The notes under the pieces: generated by a model
Seen by the model: only the letters and a program-made list of their open reading frames with translations
Database searches by the model: none
Told to the model about the DNA's origin: nothing
Translations under genes and position numbers: made by a program
Part shown: positions 10,829 through 22,016 of the stretch, in pieces
Position numbering within the stretch: the first letter of the stretch is position 1
Layout: every line of letters begins with the position of its first letter
Assembly: GCA_963932465.1 (NCBI GenBank)
Contig: OZ010791.1
Location: 323,597,283-323,661,282 of the forward strand
DNA length: 64,000 nucleotides
Direction of reading: 5' to 3'
DNA from: Maratus speciosus
Taxonomy: Eukaryota; Arthropoda; Arachnida; Araneae; Salticidae

Positions 10829-13475
10829 TCCAGAAACATCGTAGTACAAAGTTTTGTGAGAATTTTTTGAGCCATTTTTTAGATACAGTTAGCTTGATCC
10901 TGATCCATTAGGACCCAAAAGGACCCATTGATTGAATTTTATTGAACATGCGACCCTGCCCTGTCTTATCATGCCCGGAAACGGTATTATACAAAATTTA
11001 GTCAAAAAGGTTTTAGCCGTTTTTTAGATACAATTAGCTGGACCGTGACCCATTGTGGCCCAAAATGACCCACTAATCGAATTTTCTCGAAAATGTGACT
11101 TAGCCCAATGGTCATCTCATGACCAGAAACGACCGTATATTAAAAAATTTTGTGAAAATGTCTTGAGCCGTTTTTTAAATATAATTAGCTTGCCCTGACC
11201 CATAATGACATACTAATCGAATTTTCTCGAACACGTGACCCATCCCAATGGCCTTTTCGTGCCCGAAATCGATAGATTACAGAATTTCGTCAAAATCGTA
11301 GAGCCGTTATCTAGATAAACTTAGCTGGACCCACGGTGACCCACAAATGACCCACTAATCGAATTTTCTTGAACACATTACCCATCCCAATGGTCTGTTT
11401 GTACCCCAAAATTGTTAGATACAAAATTTAGTCAAAATCGATTGAGCCGTTCTCTAGATATAATTAGCTTTACCCTGGCCCATTATGCCCAAAATGACCC
11501 GCTAATCGAATTTTCTAGAACACGAGACCCATCATAATGGTCTTTTCGTGCCCGAAAACAATAGGGTGCGGAATTCCGTCAAAATCGTTAGAGCCGTTAT
11601 CTAGATAAACTTAGCTTGACCCAAGGTGACCCAAAAATGACCCTCTAATCGAATTTTCTCGAACATGTGACTTACCCAATGGTCTTCTCGTAATCCAAAA
11701 CTGTAGAACATAGAGTTTAGTGAAAATCGTTATAGCCGTTTTTTAGATAAATATAGCTTGACCCATTATGACCCAAAATGGCCCTCTAATCGAATTTTCT
11801 CGAACACGAGACCCATCCCAATGGTCTTTTCGTGCCCGAAAATGGTTAGATACAAAATTTAGTCAAAATCGATTGAGCTGTTCTCTAGATATAATTAGCT
11901 TGACCCTGACCCATTATGACCCGAAATGACCCACTAATCGATTGTTCTCGAACACGCGACCCATCCCAATGGTTTTTTCGTGATCGAAAATAGTCGGATG
12001 CAAAATTTTGCAAAAATCGTTAGAGCCGTTATCTAGATAAACTTAGCTTGACTCACGGTGACCCAAAAATGACCCACTAATCGAATTTTCTTGAACATGT
12101 GATTTAGCCCAATGGTCTTCTCGTAATCCAAAACTGTAGACCATAGAGTTTAGTGAAAATCGTTAGAGCCGTTTTTTAGATAAATATAGCTTGACCCACA
12201 GTGACCCAAAAAGACCCTCTAATCGAATTTTCTCGAACATGTGACCCATTCCAATGGTCTTTTCGTGCCCGAAAATGGTTAGATACAAAATATAGTCAAA
12301 ATCGATTGAGCCGTTCTCTAGATATAATTAGCTTGACCCTGACCCATTATGACCCAAAATGGCCCGCTAGACGAATTTTCTCGAACACGAGACACATCCC
12401 AATGGTCTTTTCGTGCCCGAAAATGGTTAGATAATAAATTTAGTCAAAATGGATTAAGCTGTTCTCTAGATATAATTAGCTTGACCCTGACCCATTATGA
12501 CCCAAAATGACTCACTAATCGAATGTTCTTGAACACGAGACACATCCCAATGGTTCTTTCGTGCTCGAAAACAGTTGGATGCAAAATTTCGCAAAAATCG
12601 TTAGAGCCGTTATCTAGATAAACTTAGCTACGGTGACCCAAAAATGACCCACTAATCAAATTTTCTCGAATATGTGACTTAGCCCAATGGTCTTCTCGTA
12701 ATCCAAAACTGTAGAACATAGAGTTTAGTGAAAATCGTTAGAGCCGTTTTTTAGATAAATGTAGCTTGATCCACAGTGACCCAAAGTGGCCCGCTAATTG
12801 AATTTGCTCGAACACGAGACCCATCCCAATGGTCTTTTCGTGCCCGAAAATGGTTAGATACAAAATTTAGTCAAAATCGATTGCGCCGTTCTCTAGATAT
12901 AATTAGCTTGACCCTGACCCATTATGACCCAAAATGACCCACTAATCGAATGTTCTCGAACACGAGACACATCCCAATGGTTCTTTCGTGCTCGAAAACA
13001 GTTGCATGCAAAATTTCGCAAAAATCGTTAGAGCCGTTATCTAGATAAACTTAGCTACGGTGACCCAAAAATGACCCACTAATCGAATTTTCTCGAACAT
13101 GTGACTTAGCCCAATGGTCTTCTCATAATCCAAAACTGTAGAATATAGAGTTTAGTGAAAATCGTTAGAGCCGTTTTTAGATAAAAATAACTTGACCCAC
13201 AGTGACCCAAAAATGACCCACTAATCCAATTTTGTCCAACACGTGCCCCATCCGAATGGTCTTTTCATGCCCGAAAATGGTTAGATACAAAATTTAGTCA
13301 AAATCGATTGAGCGGCCGTTCTCTAGATATAATTAGCTTTACCCTGACCCATTATGACCCAAAATGACCCACTAATCGAATTTTCTCGAACACGAGACCC
13401 ATCCCAATGGTCTTTTCGTGCCCGAAAACGGTGGGGTGCAAAATTTAATCAAAATCGTTAAGCCATTTTCAAGAT
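10437..13475. repeat. Satellite array, ~145-bp units, about 21 copies, higher-order
   Basis: Each unit carries GACCCA(AAA)TGACCCACTAAT, AATTTTCTCGAACA, CCCAATGGTCTT, GTCAAAATCG and a GCCGTT..CTAGATA(TA)A..TTAGCTTGACC block. Successive CTCGAACA-type anchors near 10490, 10617, 10767, 10947, 11088, 11227, 11370, 11515, 11661 and onward to 13387 are spaced about 127-180 bp, mostly ~145. From 11661 on the units fall into three types that recur in the order B-A-C (B at 11661, 12094, 12668 and 13096), giving a ~430-bp higher-order repeat with one B-A-A-C variant. A 39-base T run (10789-10827) interrupts an early unit. The array ends in an ACACAC run at about 13489-13498. A 77-codon frame at 12201-12434 is a repeat artefact. 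Confidence 0.93.
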
Positions 13476-13499
13476 AAAATTTACATACACACACACACA

Positions 13500-13827
13500 A
13501 TTTTTGCTTGCATTATAGTATAAGATATACAGATCAGGAATAACTAATGCCTTAATAATGCCTATGTGTAAGCATATAAACTAGAATTGACTTTGATAAA
13601 AGGTAAAGGACATGATGATATTAACTTTAAAATCTTTTGCTTTTTATTTTATTTTCAAAAGTAATATTGATCCATTTTTTCTTTGAAATACTTTTAATAT
13701 TTTTTTGAAATTCGTCTCTTTATTATTAAAATATTACCTTACTATACCTTTTCTTTACTACTTCCTTACTATTTTATATTAATTTAAAAATAAGAAAATA
13801 TCTAATTCGTAGCTAAAAAACGCACGA
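13500..13827. other. Unassigned AT-rich sequence
   Basis: This lies between the satellite and the next MITE and contains no recognisable feature. Confidence 0.5.
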
Positions 13828-13829
13828 TA

Positions 13830-14287
13830 TACCGGGTGTCCTAAAAAGGACTGACTAATTTAAAAATCCAATAACTTGCAAATGGTGACAGATATTTAAA
13901 CAATTCTTGCAGGAGAGTGATGCATGAAGTCAAAAGTTTTATTTACAGTGATTTTCGATTTTAGTTCGTATTTCAAATAATAGATGGCGCTGCGATCAAT
14001 AGAAGCTAAATTCAGGCTCGATTTTGGGCACTTAGGGATCCACTCCATACATTTTAACATCCTTTTTCCTCATGGAAGAAGAGAAAGGCCAAAAAATCGA
14101 GCCTGTATTTAGCGCCTATTTCTTACAATGCCATCTATTGTTTGTAATTCGAACTAAAATCGAAAATTATTGTAAAAAAACTTTTGACCTTATGCATAAC
14201 CCTCCTGCAAGAATTTTTTAAATATCTGTCACCCTTTGCAAGTTATTGAATTTTAAAATCAGTCAGTCCTTTTTAGGACACCTGGTA
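13830..14287. mobile_element. Foldback MITE family M1, copy 1 (~458 bp)
   Basis: The outer ends are TACCGGGTGTCCTAAAAAGG on the left and the imperfect complement (CCTTTTTAGGACACCTGGTA) on the right, flanked by TA. The inverted symmetry continues through most of the element: ATAACTTGCAAA with its complement, ATTCTTGCAGGAG with CTCCTGCAAGAAT, and ATAGATGGCGCTG facing TGCCATCTATTG. There is no ORF. A second copy is at 22017-22480 in the same orientation. TA flanks, a long TIR and no coding capacity fit a non-autonomous Tc1/mariner element. Confidence 0.9.
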
Positions 14288-14293
14288 TATGTA

Positions 14294-14670
14294 GAAGGCT
14301 AATTGAGAAATCAGACTCTTTGCAAAAAGCAGTCCACACGCAGCCCAACCCGAATCTAAAAATTCCATTCGAATTCTACCCGATCACGACAAAAAATTCC
14401 ATCGAACCGCAACGCTATTCCATCACGGCAAAATTATTTTCGTCGACATGCAACCCGACCCGAGATTGAATATTCCATTTGACTTCAACCTGAAATCCGA
14501 CCTAGTCATTTTATATCCATTATTAATATAAAAGAAAAATTGGTATTTAGTGATATAATTGTAGATTTTATTTTATAATTCCAGTAAAAGATGACTGAAT
14601 TCCAATTCATTTAGTATTCGGGTTCAAGCATTTCGGGTTCTAGTTGAAATATGTCTGTTTCCATGTCTAT

Positions 14671-14704
<34 letters not shown>

Positions 14705-15640
14705 TCTTGGTTGGGTAGGATTGCGGGATGACTTTCAATGGAATTTGTAGGTTCGGTTAGTGTTCTATGTCGACGGATTATATTTTGTCACGCTCGAATC
14801 TGGTTACAGTTCTATAGAATTTTTTTGTCGAGTTCGAATGGGGTTTAGGGTTCACTTCAAGTGGAATTTTTCGGTTTGGTCCGGTTGCGTGGCGACGGAA
14901 ATTATTATGTCGTGTTCGGATCGGGTTACGGTTAATGGGTTACGGTTAGATGGAATTTTTCTTGTCGGGTTCGTGTTGATTTCTAATAGAATTTTCTGGT
15001 TCGGGTCCAGATTAGTGCCGACGGACATTATTTTGTCGTGCTCGGATCGGGCTATGTTTCGATGGAATTATTCTTTACGGGTTGGAGTCGGGCTCCGTGC
15101 TGACTTCGAAAGAAATTTTCAGGTACGTGTCTGGTTGAATGCCGACTGAAATTATTTTGTCTTGTTCGGATCGGTTTGCTGTTCGATGGTATTTTTTTGT
15201 CGGGTTTGGGTCGGGTTTCATGTCAACGGAAATTATTTTGTCGTATTCGGAACGGGTAGCGGTTCAATGGTACTTGTTTTGTCGTTTTCAGATATTGTTT
15301 TGTGTTAACTTCAAATGGAATTTTTTGGTTCGAGTAGGGTTGAGTGTCGACAGAAATTATTTTGTTGTGCTCGGATCTGGTTACAGTCCGATGGAATTTT
15401 TTGTGTTGGGTTGCGGGTTGATTTCAAATTGAATTCTGGTACAACACGGCAAGCAGTTGGACAAGCATTTTGTCCAACAAGCAGTTGGTCACTTTCTAAT
15501 TAGCCTAAAACTGCATAGTCTCATTTCAATAAGCCTGAAAAATTCGTCTGATAGGAAAAAAAAAGGGGTGTAATTCTCCAATTAGCACGGGTCTTTGCAA
15601 ACAGTCTACGCACTTTGCAAAAAGCCTGATTTTATCAAAG
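14294..15640. repeat. Minisatellite in both orientations
   Basis: 14335-14520 contains units of the type CCCGACCCG..ATTCCAT..AAC. 14704-15440 contains the same motif on the opposite strand (ATGGAATTTTT, TCGGGTT, GTCGACGGAAATTATTTTG), in ~80-90-bp units. Together they form a large imperfect inverted array around a 32-base T run (14672-14703). Related segments with TTTGCAAA(AA)GC and CTAATTG/CAATTAG lie outside each end (about 14297-14330 and 15565-15630). The overlapping plus frames of 129, 97 and 62 codons are repeat-encoded (recurrent FVGFG and EIILSCSDR peptides), not a gene. Confidence 0.8.
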
Positions 15641-15699
15641 TTTTAAAAAGTGAAAGAATTTAAAAATAAAACTGTTTATTGTACGATCTAATGCTATTA

Positions 15700-16520
15700 T
15701 ATGTTTATTGTTTGTCTGTCCGTTTGTCTCTCCATGGTCTAACCAGCGTAAATATTTTCAGATTTTCATACAACTGATATATGTTACTGATGTGTACCAC
15801 GACATGTTTGCTATTGAATATGAAGTGTATAGCATTAATAGTTCCCGGTGTATCCAAAAAATTGTTTTACATTAAGATCAATAGGGGAAAATCGTTTGCA
15901 GTGTCTTTTAATGACATTACGCTATTTTAAATGTATCTAAATTGATATAAATGACTGAGTTTCATATGATTGCTATAGAATAGGTAATTAATAAAATTCA
16001 ACTTTCATTTACAGAGGCACACAAAAGAATTCGGTTACAGTACTATCTTTGTACAATAATTGCTAGAATTGCGTTTTCAATTTTGGTATGGGCTTTTAAA
16101 TTTAACTAATTTTTTGCATGTTACTCGTTGTATACAAATTCTATACCTCGTATAAAGGGCTGCAGAAAAGAATTCACGTACCATTCTCCTTATTAAGAGA
16201 AATTGCTCAAGGGGAATTTTCAACTGTGGTATAACTTTCCTAACTGAAACAAATTTTTGCATGCATGTAATTTATAGACACAAATCTATGTATCATATAC
16301 AGGGCTGCTCAAAGAATTCGGGTAATTTTCCGACTGCAGATGGGAATTGCTGAAATTGGGTTTTTAATGTGTTACACATTTCCAAAGTGTGCAATAAGAG
16401 ATGATATTTCAATTTAATAAACAATGAAATTTTGTTACATTATTCTGAACGTGTTGGAAATTGCTTCGTGATATATGTTGATGCATGATTTTTTCTTTCT
16501 TGTTTAGTTAATAATTCTTT
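15700..16520. repeat. Dispersed repeat family R2, copy 1 (empty of SINE)
   Basis: It begins near TTTGTCTGTCCGTTTGTCTC and contains three internal units starting ACAGAGGCACACAAAAGAAT (16012), AAAGGGCTGCAGAAAAGAAT (16155) and ACAGGGCTGCTCAAAGAAT (16301), spaced ~145 bp. It ends with GTGTTGGAAATTGCTTC and ATGCATGATTTTTTC. The same order of landmarks occurs at 22595-23640, where a SINE interrupts the final segment. The class is unknown. The 61-codon minus frame at 16077-16262 is not a gene. Confidence 0.8.
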
Positions 16521-17830
16521 GTAATTTGTTTATTTTATACAGAGGAAATAATACAGTTGTTAATAATGGTCATTGAGTCGCTTTCAATGAAATATCAAGA
16601 GATATTTGATTTAAAATATATGCATCAAATATTTTAATTACACTTCTAATGAGAGAAATCGTTATAATGTGAATTGATTATTTGGTTAACACGTGAAGTA
16701 TAAATTTAAGAGCTTGGCACATTCGATGAGTTGTCCTACTTACTTTCAAATAGAGGCAGGATTAACTACTTGAACCGTAAGAAGCACATGCATTGAAACT
16801 CCTATCAACATTGTTTATTTAAGCCATTTACGTAATCACTTTCTCATAATTAACTCACCAAATTAAGTTAATTAACGTGAACTACTGATTCTAAACTACT
16901 TTGGAGGAAATGTAAGAGTTACATTTACATCATCTAGATCTTTAAACCATGATTTAATTTAATCTAATTATAGGACACTGAATTGTTTAATTTTTAAATA
17001 AAGAAGATTTGAAAATTTATGCTTTTATATACAATCCAATGTTTATATAACACATATCTCATTTTTCAAAGTTATTTTTAAAATCTTTTTCAACATTTGG
17101 GAGTATAATAAATTAGCAAAGCAAAATAATTTTAGTTATTTCTAATATTCTGCCCCCTTTTAAATAGATAAAATCTTATCTAATTTTTCATTTACAGTTT
17201 ATCTACATAACGCTTAAAATACTACATTTCAAATTAAAAGTTATATGGAAGAATGTTTAAATATGAAAATAAAAAATTAATTTTAGATTTCATTTTAATA
17301 ACAAAACATTAATTAAAATATAATATTGTTTAAAAAAAATTAAAGCATTTAAACGCATTTTTAAAATTACCTTTTAAAAATTCTTTTCAGGTCAAATAAA
17401 CTTAAATTGGTATATTTTATTAATAATATATGCAGATCGTAGATGATGTAATTTACAAATTATTTTGAAAAAATGTACCATAGAGTATAAATAACTATTA
17501 AAACGTCTTTATTTAGATAAAATCGGTTAGAGAATAGTTGATTTAAAAGAATCCACCCTGTACTCGAACCAAATTCAGTTCCTTTGATAAGATAATTTTA
17601 ATTTTGTTAGAAGATTTAGAGATAGGGGAAAAAAAAACACTGTTCTAAAATAATGAAAATTACTTTAAAAATCAATAGAATTGCCTACGTCATGCTTCAG
17701 ATTTCAACTTCTTAAAAGTAGTGTACGCTATATTTTTAAAGGTACTACAATAAATTCCCTTTTTTGTGTGTCATATGGAATACAATACCCCTACCTATGA
17801 ATTACTGCTATTAACTTTAAACGCTTGCTT
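16521..17830. other. Unassigned AT-rich sequence
   Basis: About 1.3 kb of AT-rich DNA without recognisable genes, RNA or repeats. Confidence 0.5.
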
Positions 17831-17831
17831 A

Positions 17832-17965
17832 TGGTTGATGCACCAATATTTAATTTTTGCTCCGCGATTTTCAGTGCTACCGATGAATCTTGATGAAGTG
17901 ATGTTTTCAACTCTTTAATTTTTACAGCTGGGCTCGTTCTTCGTTTCTCTCATTGAAATTCACAA
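17832..17965 (-). pseudogene. Possible transposase helix-turn-helix fragment
   Basis: One minus-strand frame is open for about 50 codons. It reads KRRTSPAVKIKELKTSL, then HQDSSVALKIAEQKLN, then IGASTISKRLKLIAV. This pattern (a basic R/K-R-T-P linker, a helix, A-x-x-L-x-IG-x-S-T-I-x-x-x-L) resembles the second helix-turn-helix of mariner/IS630-type transposases. It has no usable start, no catalytic domain next to it, and no visible terminal inverted repeats, so it is at most an isolated fragment. Confidence 0.42.
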
Positions 17966-17979
17966 TTTTGAATGGTCTA

Positions 17980-18337
17980 AACCAGGCCTATCGAATATTT
18001 CAATAGCCAAGGGTGCACCTCAGCTAATGGCAAACAAAGACGGGGACAAATTGATAATATGACTGAGAACACGCAACTGTATTGCATCTTTATACTAGTA
18101 GAAATATTACACTCACGTATATATGCCACGCATACATCTTATAATATTAAATATAAGTTACCTACGATTGAAATGGCTATTGTACATAAGTCAAAAACAA
18201 GTTAGAAATTGCTCGTCAAATGTTGCAAATGAGGTGCTTTCGTATTATAACTAGTTTTATAAATATTTTTTGCACCGCATATTATACTTAATGTATATTT
18301 TACTGCACTTCAATATATGCATATCCATTTCATTCTG
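17980..18337. other. Unassigned AT-rich sequence
   Basis: Nothing recognisable between the putative transposase fragment and the tandem repeat that follows. Confidence 0.5.
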
Positions 18338-18765
18338 TTAGAAAGGCTGTAACATCATTAAAATGCACTTGAAATATTTTTTCCCTTTGGCTGTCATGTA
18401 ATGGAAAACTTTTGACTGTCCCTGTAATTAAACTATACATCCGATTTTCATAAAACTGGAAATGACTCGACAAAATTTTACAGCAATTATATATTTAAAA
18501 TTTCAGACCATTCGGAAGGCTGTAACATTATTAAATTGCACTTGCAATAATTTATTCCCATTGGCCGTAAAGTAACGGATAATTTTGACTGTCCCTGTAA
18601 TTAAACTATTCATACGATTGTCATAAAATTTGAAATGACTCGACAAAATTTTATAACAATTATATATTTAAAATTTCAGACCATTCGGTTGGGTAGTTTT
18701 TTCTCTGTTATATGCGGACAGACGGACAGACAGACGGACTCAACGACAACTATTGGTGCTACGTA
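18338..18765. repeat. Dispersed repeat family R3 with ~178-bp tandem duplication
   Basis: Two units, about 18338-18515 and 18516-18690, both contain AGGCTGTAACAT, TTGACTGTCCCTGTAATTAA, ATGACTCGACAAAATTTTA and AAATTTCAGACCATTCGG. They are followed by TCTGTTATATGCGGACAGAC and a run of GACAGACG. An inverted relative lies at about 59085-59200. The composition resembles the ends of many arthropod satellite-bearing non-autonomous elements. There is no gene; the 79-codon plus frame 18635-18874 is incidental. Confidence 0.85.
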
Positions 18766-18879
18766 TATATATAATTACGAACCACATAAAAAACAGAATT
18801 CACAGAAAATTTGGCATTACATTTTTCTGAAAAGTTGCCTATCACAGAAACATTTTCAGATATACGAACCGTAATATTA

Positions 18880-19400
18880 ATGACAAATGTTTAAAAAGAC
18901 AAATGCAAACATTATTAATTTTAAAACAGTGTCATTTCACGTAAAACGGACAAAATGTCCTGCACGCGACACTTACATAAATACCCATATCGATTAACTT
19001 ACACGTTGCTAAAATACAAATAATACATTAAAAATAACAAAAACAAAAAACCCTAGATTTTTCATATTCGCATAGTTGTTTTAATTTCAGGATACAATAG
19101 CATCGTTGAAACAGCAGTAATATGTAAGAAAAACATTTCATACGTGATATGGAATGCCCCATTAATAGGTTTGGCAATTTTACCCTAGACCTAAGTAATC
19201 TGCCCGTTTTAAATAGGTTTAAACATCTCCACATTTTAAATTCCACACGTAAGTAATCTGCCCGTTTTAAACAGGTTTAAACATCTCCACATTTTAAATT
19301 CCAGACGTAACTATTCTGCCCGATTTAAATAAGTTTAAACATCTTCACATTTTAAACTCCAGACGTAAGTAATCTGCCCGTTCAGGGCCATTCCATGAAA
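18880..19400. repeat. Three-copy ~60-bp tandem repeat in AT-rich DNA
   Basis: Units containing TAATCTGCCCGTTTTAAA(T/C)AGG, then a TTTAAACATCTCCACATTTTAAA block and a CCA(C/G)ACGTAA end, recur at about 19195-19255, 19255-19315 and 19315-19380. The surrounding sequence is unassigned. Confidence 0.85.
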
Positions 19401-19517
19401 ATCGGGAAAACGTCATGTGCGTGACACTTACATAAATACCTATATTTATTAACTTATAATATTTTAAATTATAAACTATGCATCTGAAATAAGAACAAAA
19501 TCCGAGATGTTCATATT

Positions 19518-19821
19518 CACTAGATTAATTTTAACACAATTATTCTCAATGATAAATAAATCATAACAGATGTAAAATTCCAACTGGGCGAAAAATGCTC
19601 GGACCAGGATTCGAATCAGGGACCTCTTGGCGAAGCCGCCAATGCTCTACCATCTGAGCTATCCCGGACGAATCTGGTGGAACGATTTCACCCAGCTAAC
19701 CTAATTGATTATAACATCTGGTCTGAAGACTGGTTCATCTCAACAGAATAAATCGCAGATAATGGTACTCCAGAAACCGTTGGATACGTAATTACACTAG
19801 ATTAATTTTAACACAATTATT
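19518..19821 (-). mobile_element. tRNA-derived SINE-like insertion with 27-bp direct repeats
   Basis: The minus strand of 19594-19673 contains a tRNA-like head: D-arm GCTCAGATGGTAGAGC (A box), a B box GATTCGAATCC, and an anticodon-like stem TTGGC/GCCAA with a six-base loop. The acceptor halves do not pair, and the T stem has mismatches at the 51-63 and 53-61 positions, so this is not a functional tRNA. A 27-bp direct repeat (beginning CACTAGATTAATTTTAACAC) occurs at 19518-19544 and 19795-19821, as expected for a target-site duplication, though longer than usual. An inverted pair, ATAACAGATGTAAAA near 19561 and TTTTACATCTGTTAT near 19843, also brackets the site. Confidence 0.65.
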
Positions 19822-19997
19822 TATATATTCTGTTAATTATTTTTTACATCTGTTATGTTCATATTCGCTCATATATATAACTTGTGGATATAATAGCATT
19901 GTTTAAAAAGCAGTAATATGTAGAAAAGCTGTCTCGCACGTGACGTGGAACGTCCCCCCAACGTATCTTTTAAAATAAAATTTTGTTTATAATAATA

Positions 19998-20776
19998 CAG
20001 GGTGATTATAATTAAAGTTTAAGTTTCAAAACGCTCTAAAAAACGAACCACTGATTAGAATGACGTCAAAATTGAATGGCGTATTATTGAAAAAGGGGGA
20101 AAGAAAATGAACCCAAAATATAGTTCCAAATTTTAGGGACAGACGGCGCTTTAAGCGTCAGAAGATGTAAATTAAAATACCTGGCATGCGCACGGCCATT
20201 TCAGGTGTTATAAAAGCGTTGGGTAAACGGCGTTTCCTCATTTCGCGTCTCAGACGTTCGCCATGAGTGTGTCAATGAAGGACCCCGTTCTGCTTGTGAA
20301 GCTTTATTACAAGAACGGTGATTCTGCATCAGTAGCTCTGCAGAAGTTCAGGACCCTCATGGGTATGAAAAAAGGCTTTGGACCGATGACTGTCATGGGT
20401 CTGGTGAAAATGATGAAAAAATTCATCATCGAAACATCCTGCAATGCTATCCTTACAAAATTTGCCATGTGCAGGAGTTGTTTCCTTCTGACCTGCGAGC
20501 AAGAGAGGGTTTTGCTTTGGAATTTCTTGCTCGCATGGAAGTGGGCAATGATTGGCCGTGGTAAATTCTGTGGACAGACGAAGCATTGAAGCAGAGGACA
20601 CTTTCAGACAAAATTTTGACGCTTACAGCGCCATCTATCGATAAAATTTGCATTTTTTTTTGTTCATGTTCTTTCCCCCTTCTTCAATAATACTCCGTTC
20701 AATTTTGACGTCATTCTAAACAGTGGTTCGTGTTTTAGAGCGTTTTGAAACTTAAACTTTAATTATAATCACCCTG
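19998..20776 (+). mobile_element. Internally deleted mariner-like element, 779 bp
   Basis: The element starts CAGGGTGATTATAATTAAAG and ends in the complementary CTTTAATTATAATCACCCTG, with TA on both sides (19996-19997 and 20777-20778). The terminal inverted repeats extend about 112 bp (to ~20112 on the left, from ~20665 on the right) and include AACGCTCTAAAA and the GACGTCAAAATTGAA block. Inside lies a broken transposase gene. A full mariner-like element would need roughly 0.6 kb more to hold the complete catalytic domain, so this is a non-autonomous deletion derivative. Confidence 0.92.
20263..20620 (+). pseudogene. Mariner-like transposase, HTH plus start of DDE domain, deleted
   Basis: The first frame (20263 onward) reads [20 protein letters not shown] and continues through [15 protein letters not shown] to the LVKMMKKF helix. 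This is the N-terminal helix-turn-helix of arthropod mariner-like transposases (the DUF4817 type). After about 20440 the homology moves to another frame: [20 protein letters not shown], then [17 protein letters not shown], a TAA stop at 20562-20564, and ILWTDEA, whose D (20577-20579) is the first catalytic Asp. The linker and second HTH, and everything after the first Asp (second Asp, third D/E), are missing. The internal deletion created the frame change. Start chosen at the first ATG before the HTH. It cannot encode an active enzyme. Frames on the minus strand here are shadows. Confidence 0.88.
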
Positions 20777-20779
20777 TAT

Positions 20780-22010
20780 TTTAGAAAGTGATACACTCCA
20801 AGTGACATCAAGTTAATCTACATGGGTTGCCCCATTGGACAACATTGATCTTAACAATCATATATTTTCAGATATAACACGTACCGCATAAGTTTGTACC
20901 AGAAACCGATGACATTGTGCAGACCATTTTTTAATCGAATCGAACAGAAAATTCTTCCAACAAGTGTTGCTTCATAGATAAAAGATTGACATTTTTGATG
21001 TTGTAAAACATCACATTTTTTGCATTTCAACCAAACGACACATACTAAAATTTTAAGGTTACAAAAGTATTCTCACGTAAGTGATAATGTAAAAAAATGT
21101 GTTGCAATAATATGCTACTTACTGCAATAGAAAGGGGCTGAAATTAATTGAAGTACATAAAAAATAAACATGCAATTTAATGCATTGAAAAAAAAATATA
21201 TATAATGGAGTATTGAAATTTAAGCTAATGCCTATGAACTTTTTTTTCGCTTAAACTTTATTCAGAAGCAAATTAAATGTGTTTTAAATGTGCTCCCCTT
21301 CGAAAGATTAAAATTTTAATTCAAAACAAAAATTCACTGTTAATTAAGACAATGTTTTTTGAAAAAGAGTAAAACTAATCGAATTAAATTAATACATAAG
21401 AGCATAGTTTTTTTGGGAGCATTTAATCTCATTTTAATGAATTCATCTATTTTAATCATAATTGAAAAACTGAACAAATTGTAAAATAAATAAATAAATT
21501 GAAATTTAAAATACTAATATTTTTAATGTAAATGAATAAAAAAAAAATAAAATTCTATTTTCAAAATGAAATTGCTAATTTAATATTTTAATAGATTTAG
21601 AAATTAAGGAAGATTAATGTTTTATTATTATTATTAAGTAAATAGAAGTTTAATAAATAAATGTTTTCATATATCAAAGAGCATAGTTTTTTAGCTTTAA
21701 AAATGTGTTATCACTTTCTCTTTATATTTATATGCATATCATAAAAATACTGCTTTTACGATTTGTTTTAAAATGAGATTTTTGAATTCCAATTGTCTTT
21801 TGATTTTACAAATTGCTTTTTAGACTTTAAAAATATTAAAATGTTAATCAGTTAATATGAAAGATCTATTTTAAAAAAGCTTCGTATAGTTTATCTTATG
21901 TAATATATAACACAATCCGTAAACTTTCTTCGATATGTATAAAAATACATGTTGAAAATGTCTTGCATGAAGGTAATCGTGTACGATTGAAAAAAAAAAA
22001 TATATATATA
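20780..22010. other. Unassigned AT-rich sequence
   Basis: About 1.2 kb with A/T homopolymers and a TA microsatellite at about 22001-22014. Nothing else is recognised. Confidence 0.5.
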
Positions 22011-22016
22011 TATATG

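Noticed and set aside
10437..13475. Regularly spaced repeats resembling a CRISPR array
   Set aside because: The whole ~145-bp unit is conserved, with no unique spacers, and the context is eukaryotic. It is a satellite.
14760..15503. Overlapping plus frames of 129, 97 and 62 codons
   Set aside because: They run through a minisatellite, and the peptide repeats follow the DNA units. No domain or splice context.
19594..19673. Functional tRNA gene on the minus strand
   Set aside because: Acceptor halves do not pair, the T stem has mismatches and the anticodon-like loop has six bases. It is kept as a SINE head.
20329..20653. Minus-strand frames of 90 and 66 codons
   Set aside because: Antisense shadows of the mariner-like transposase remnant.
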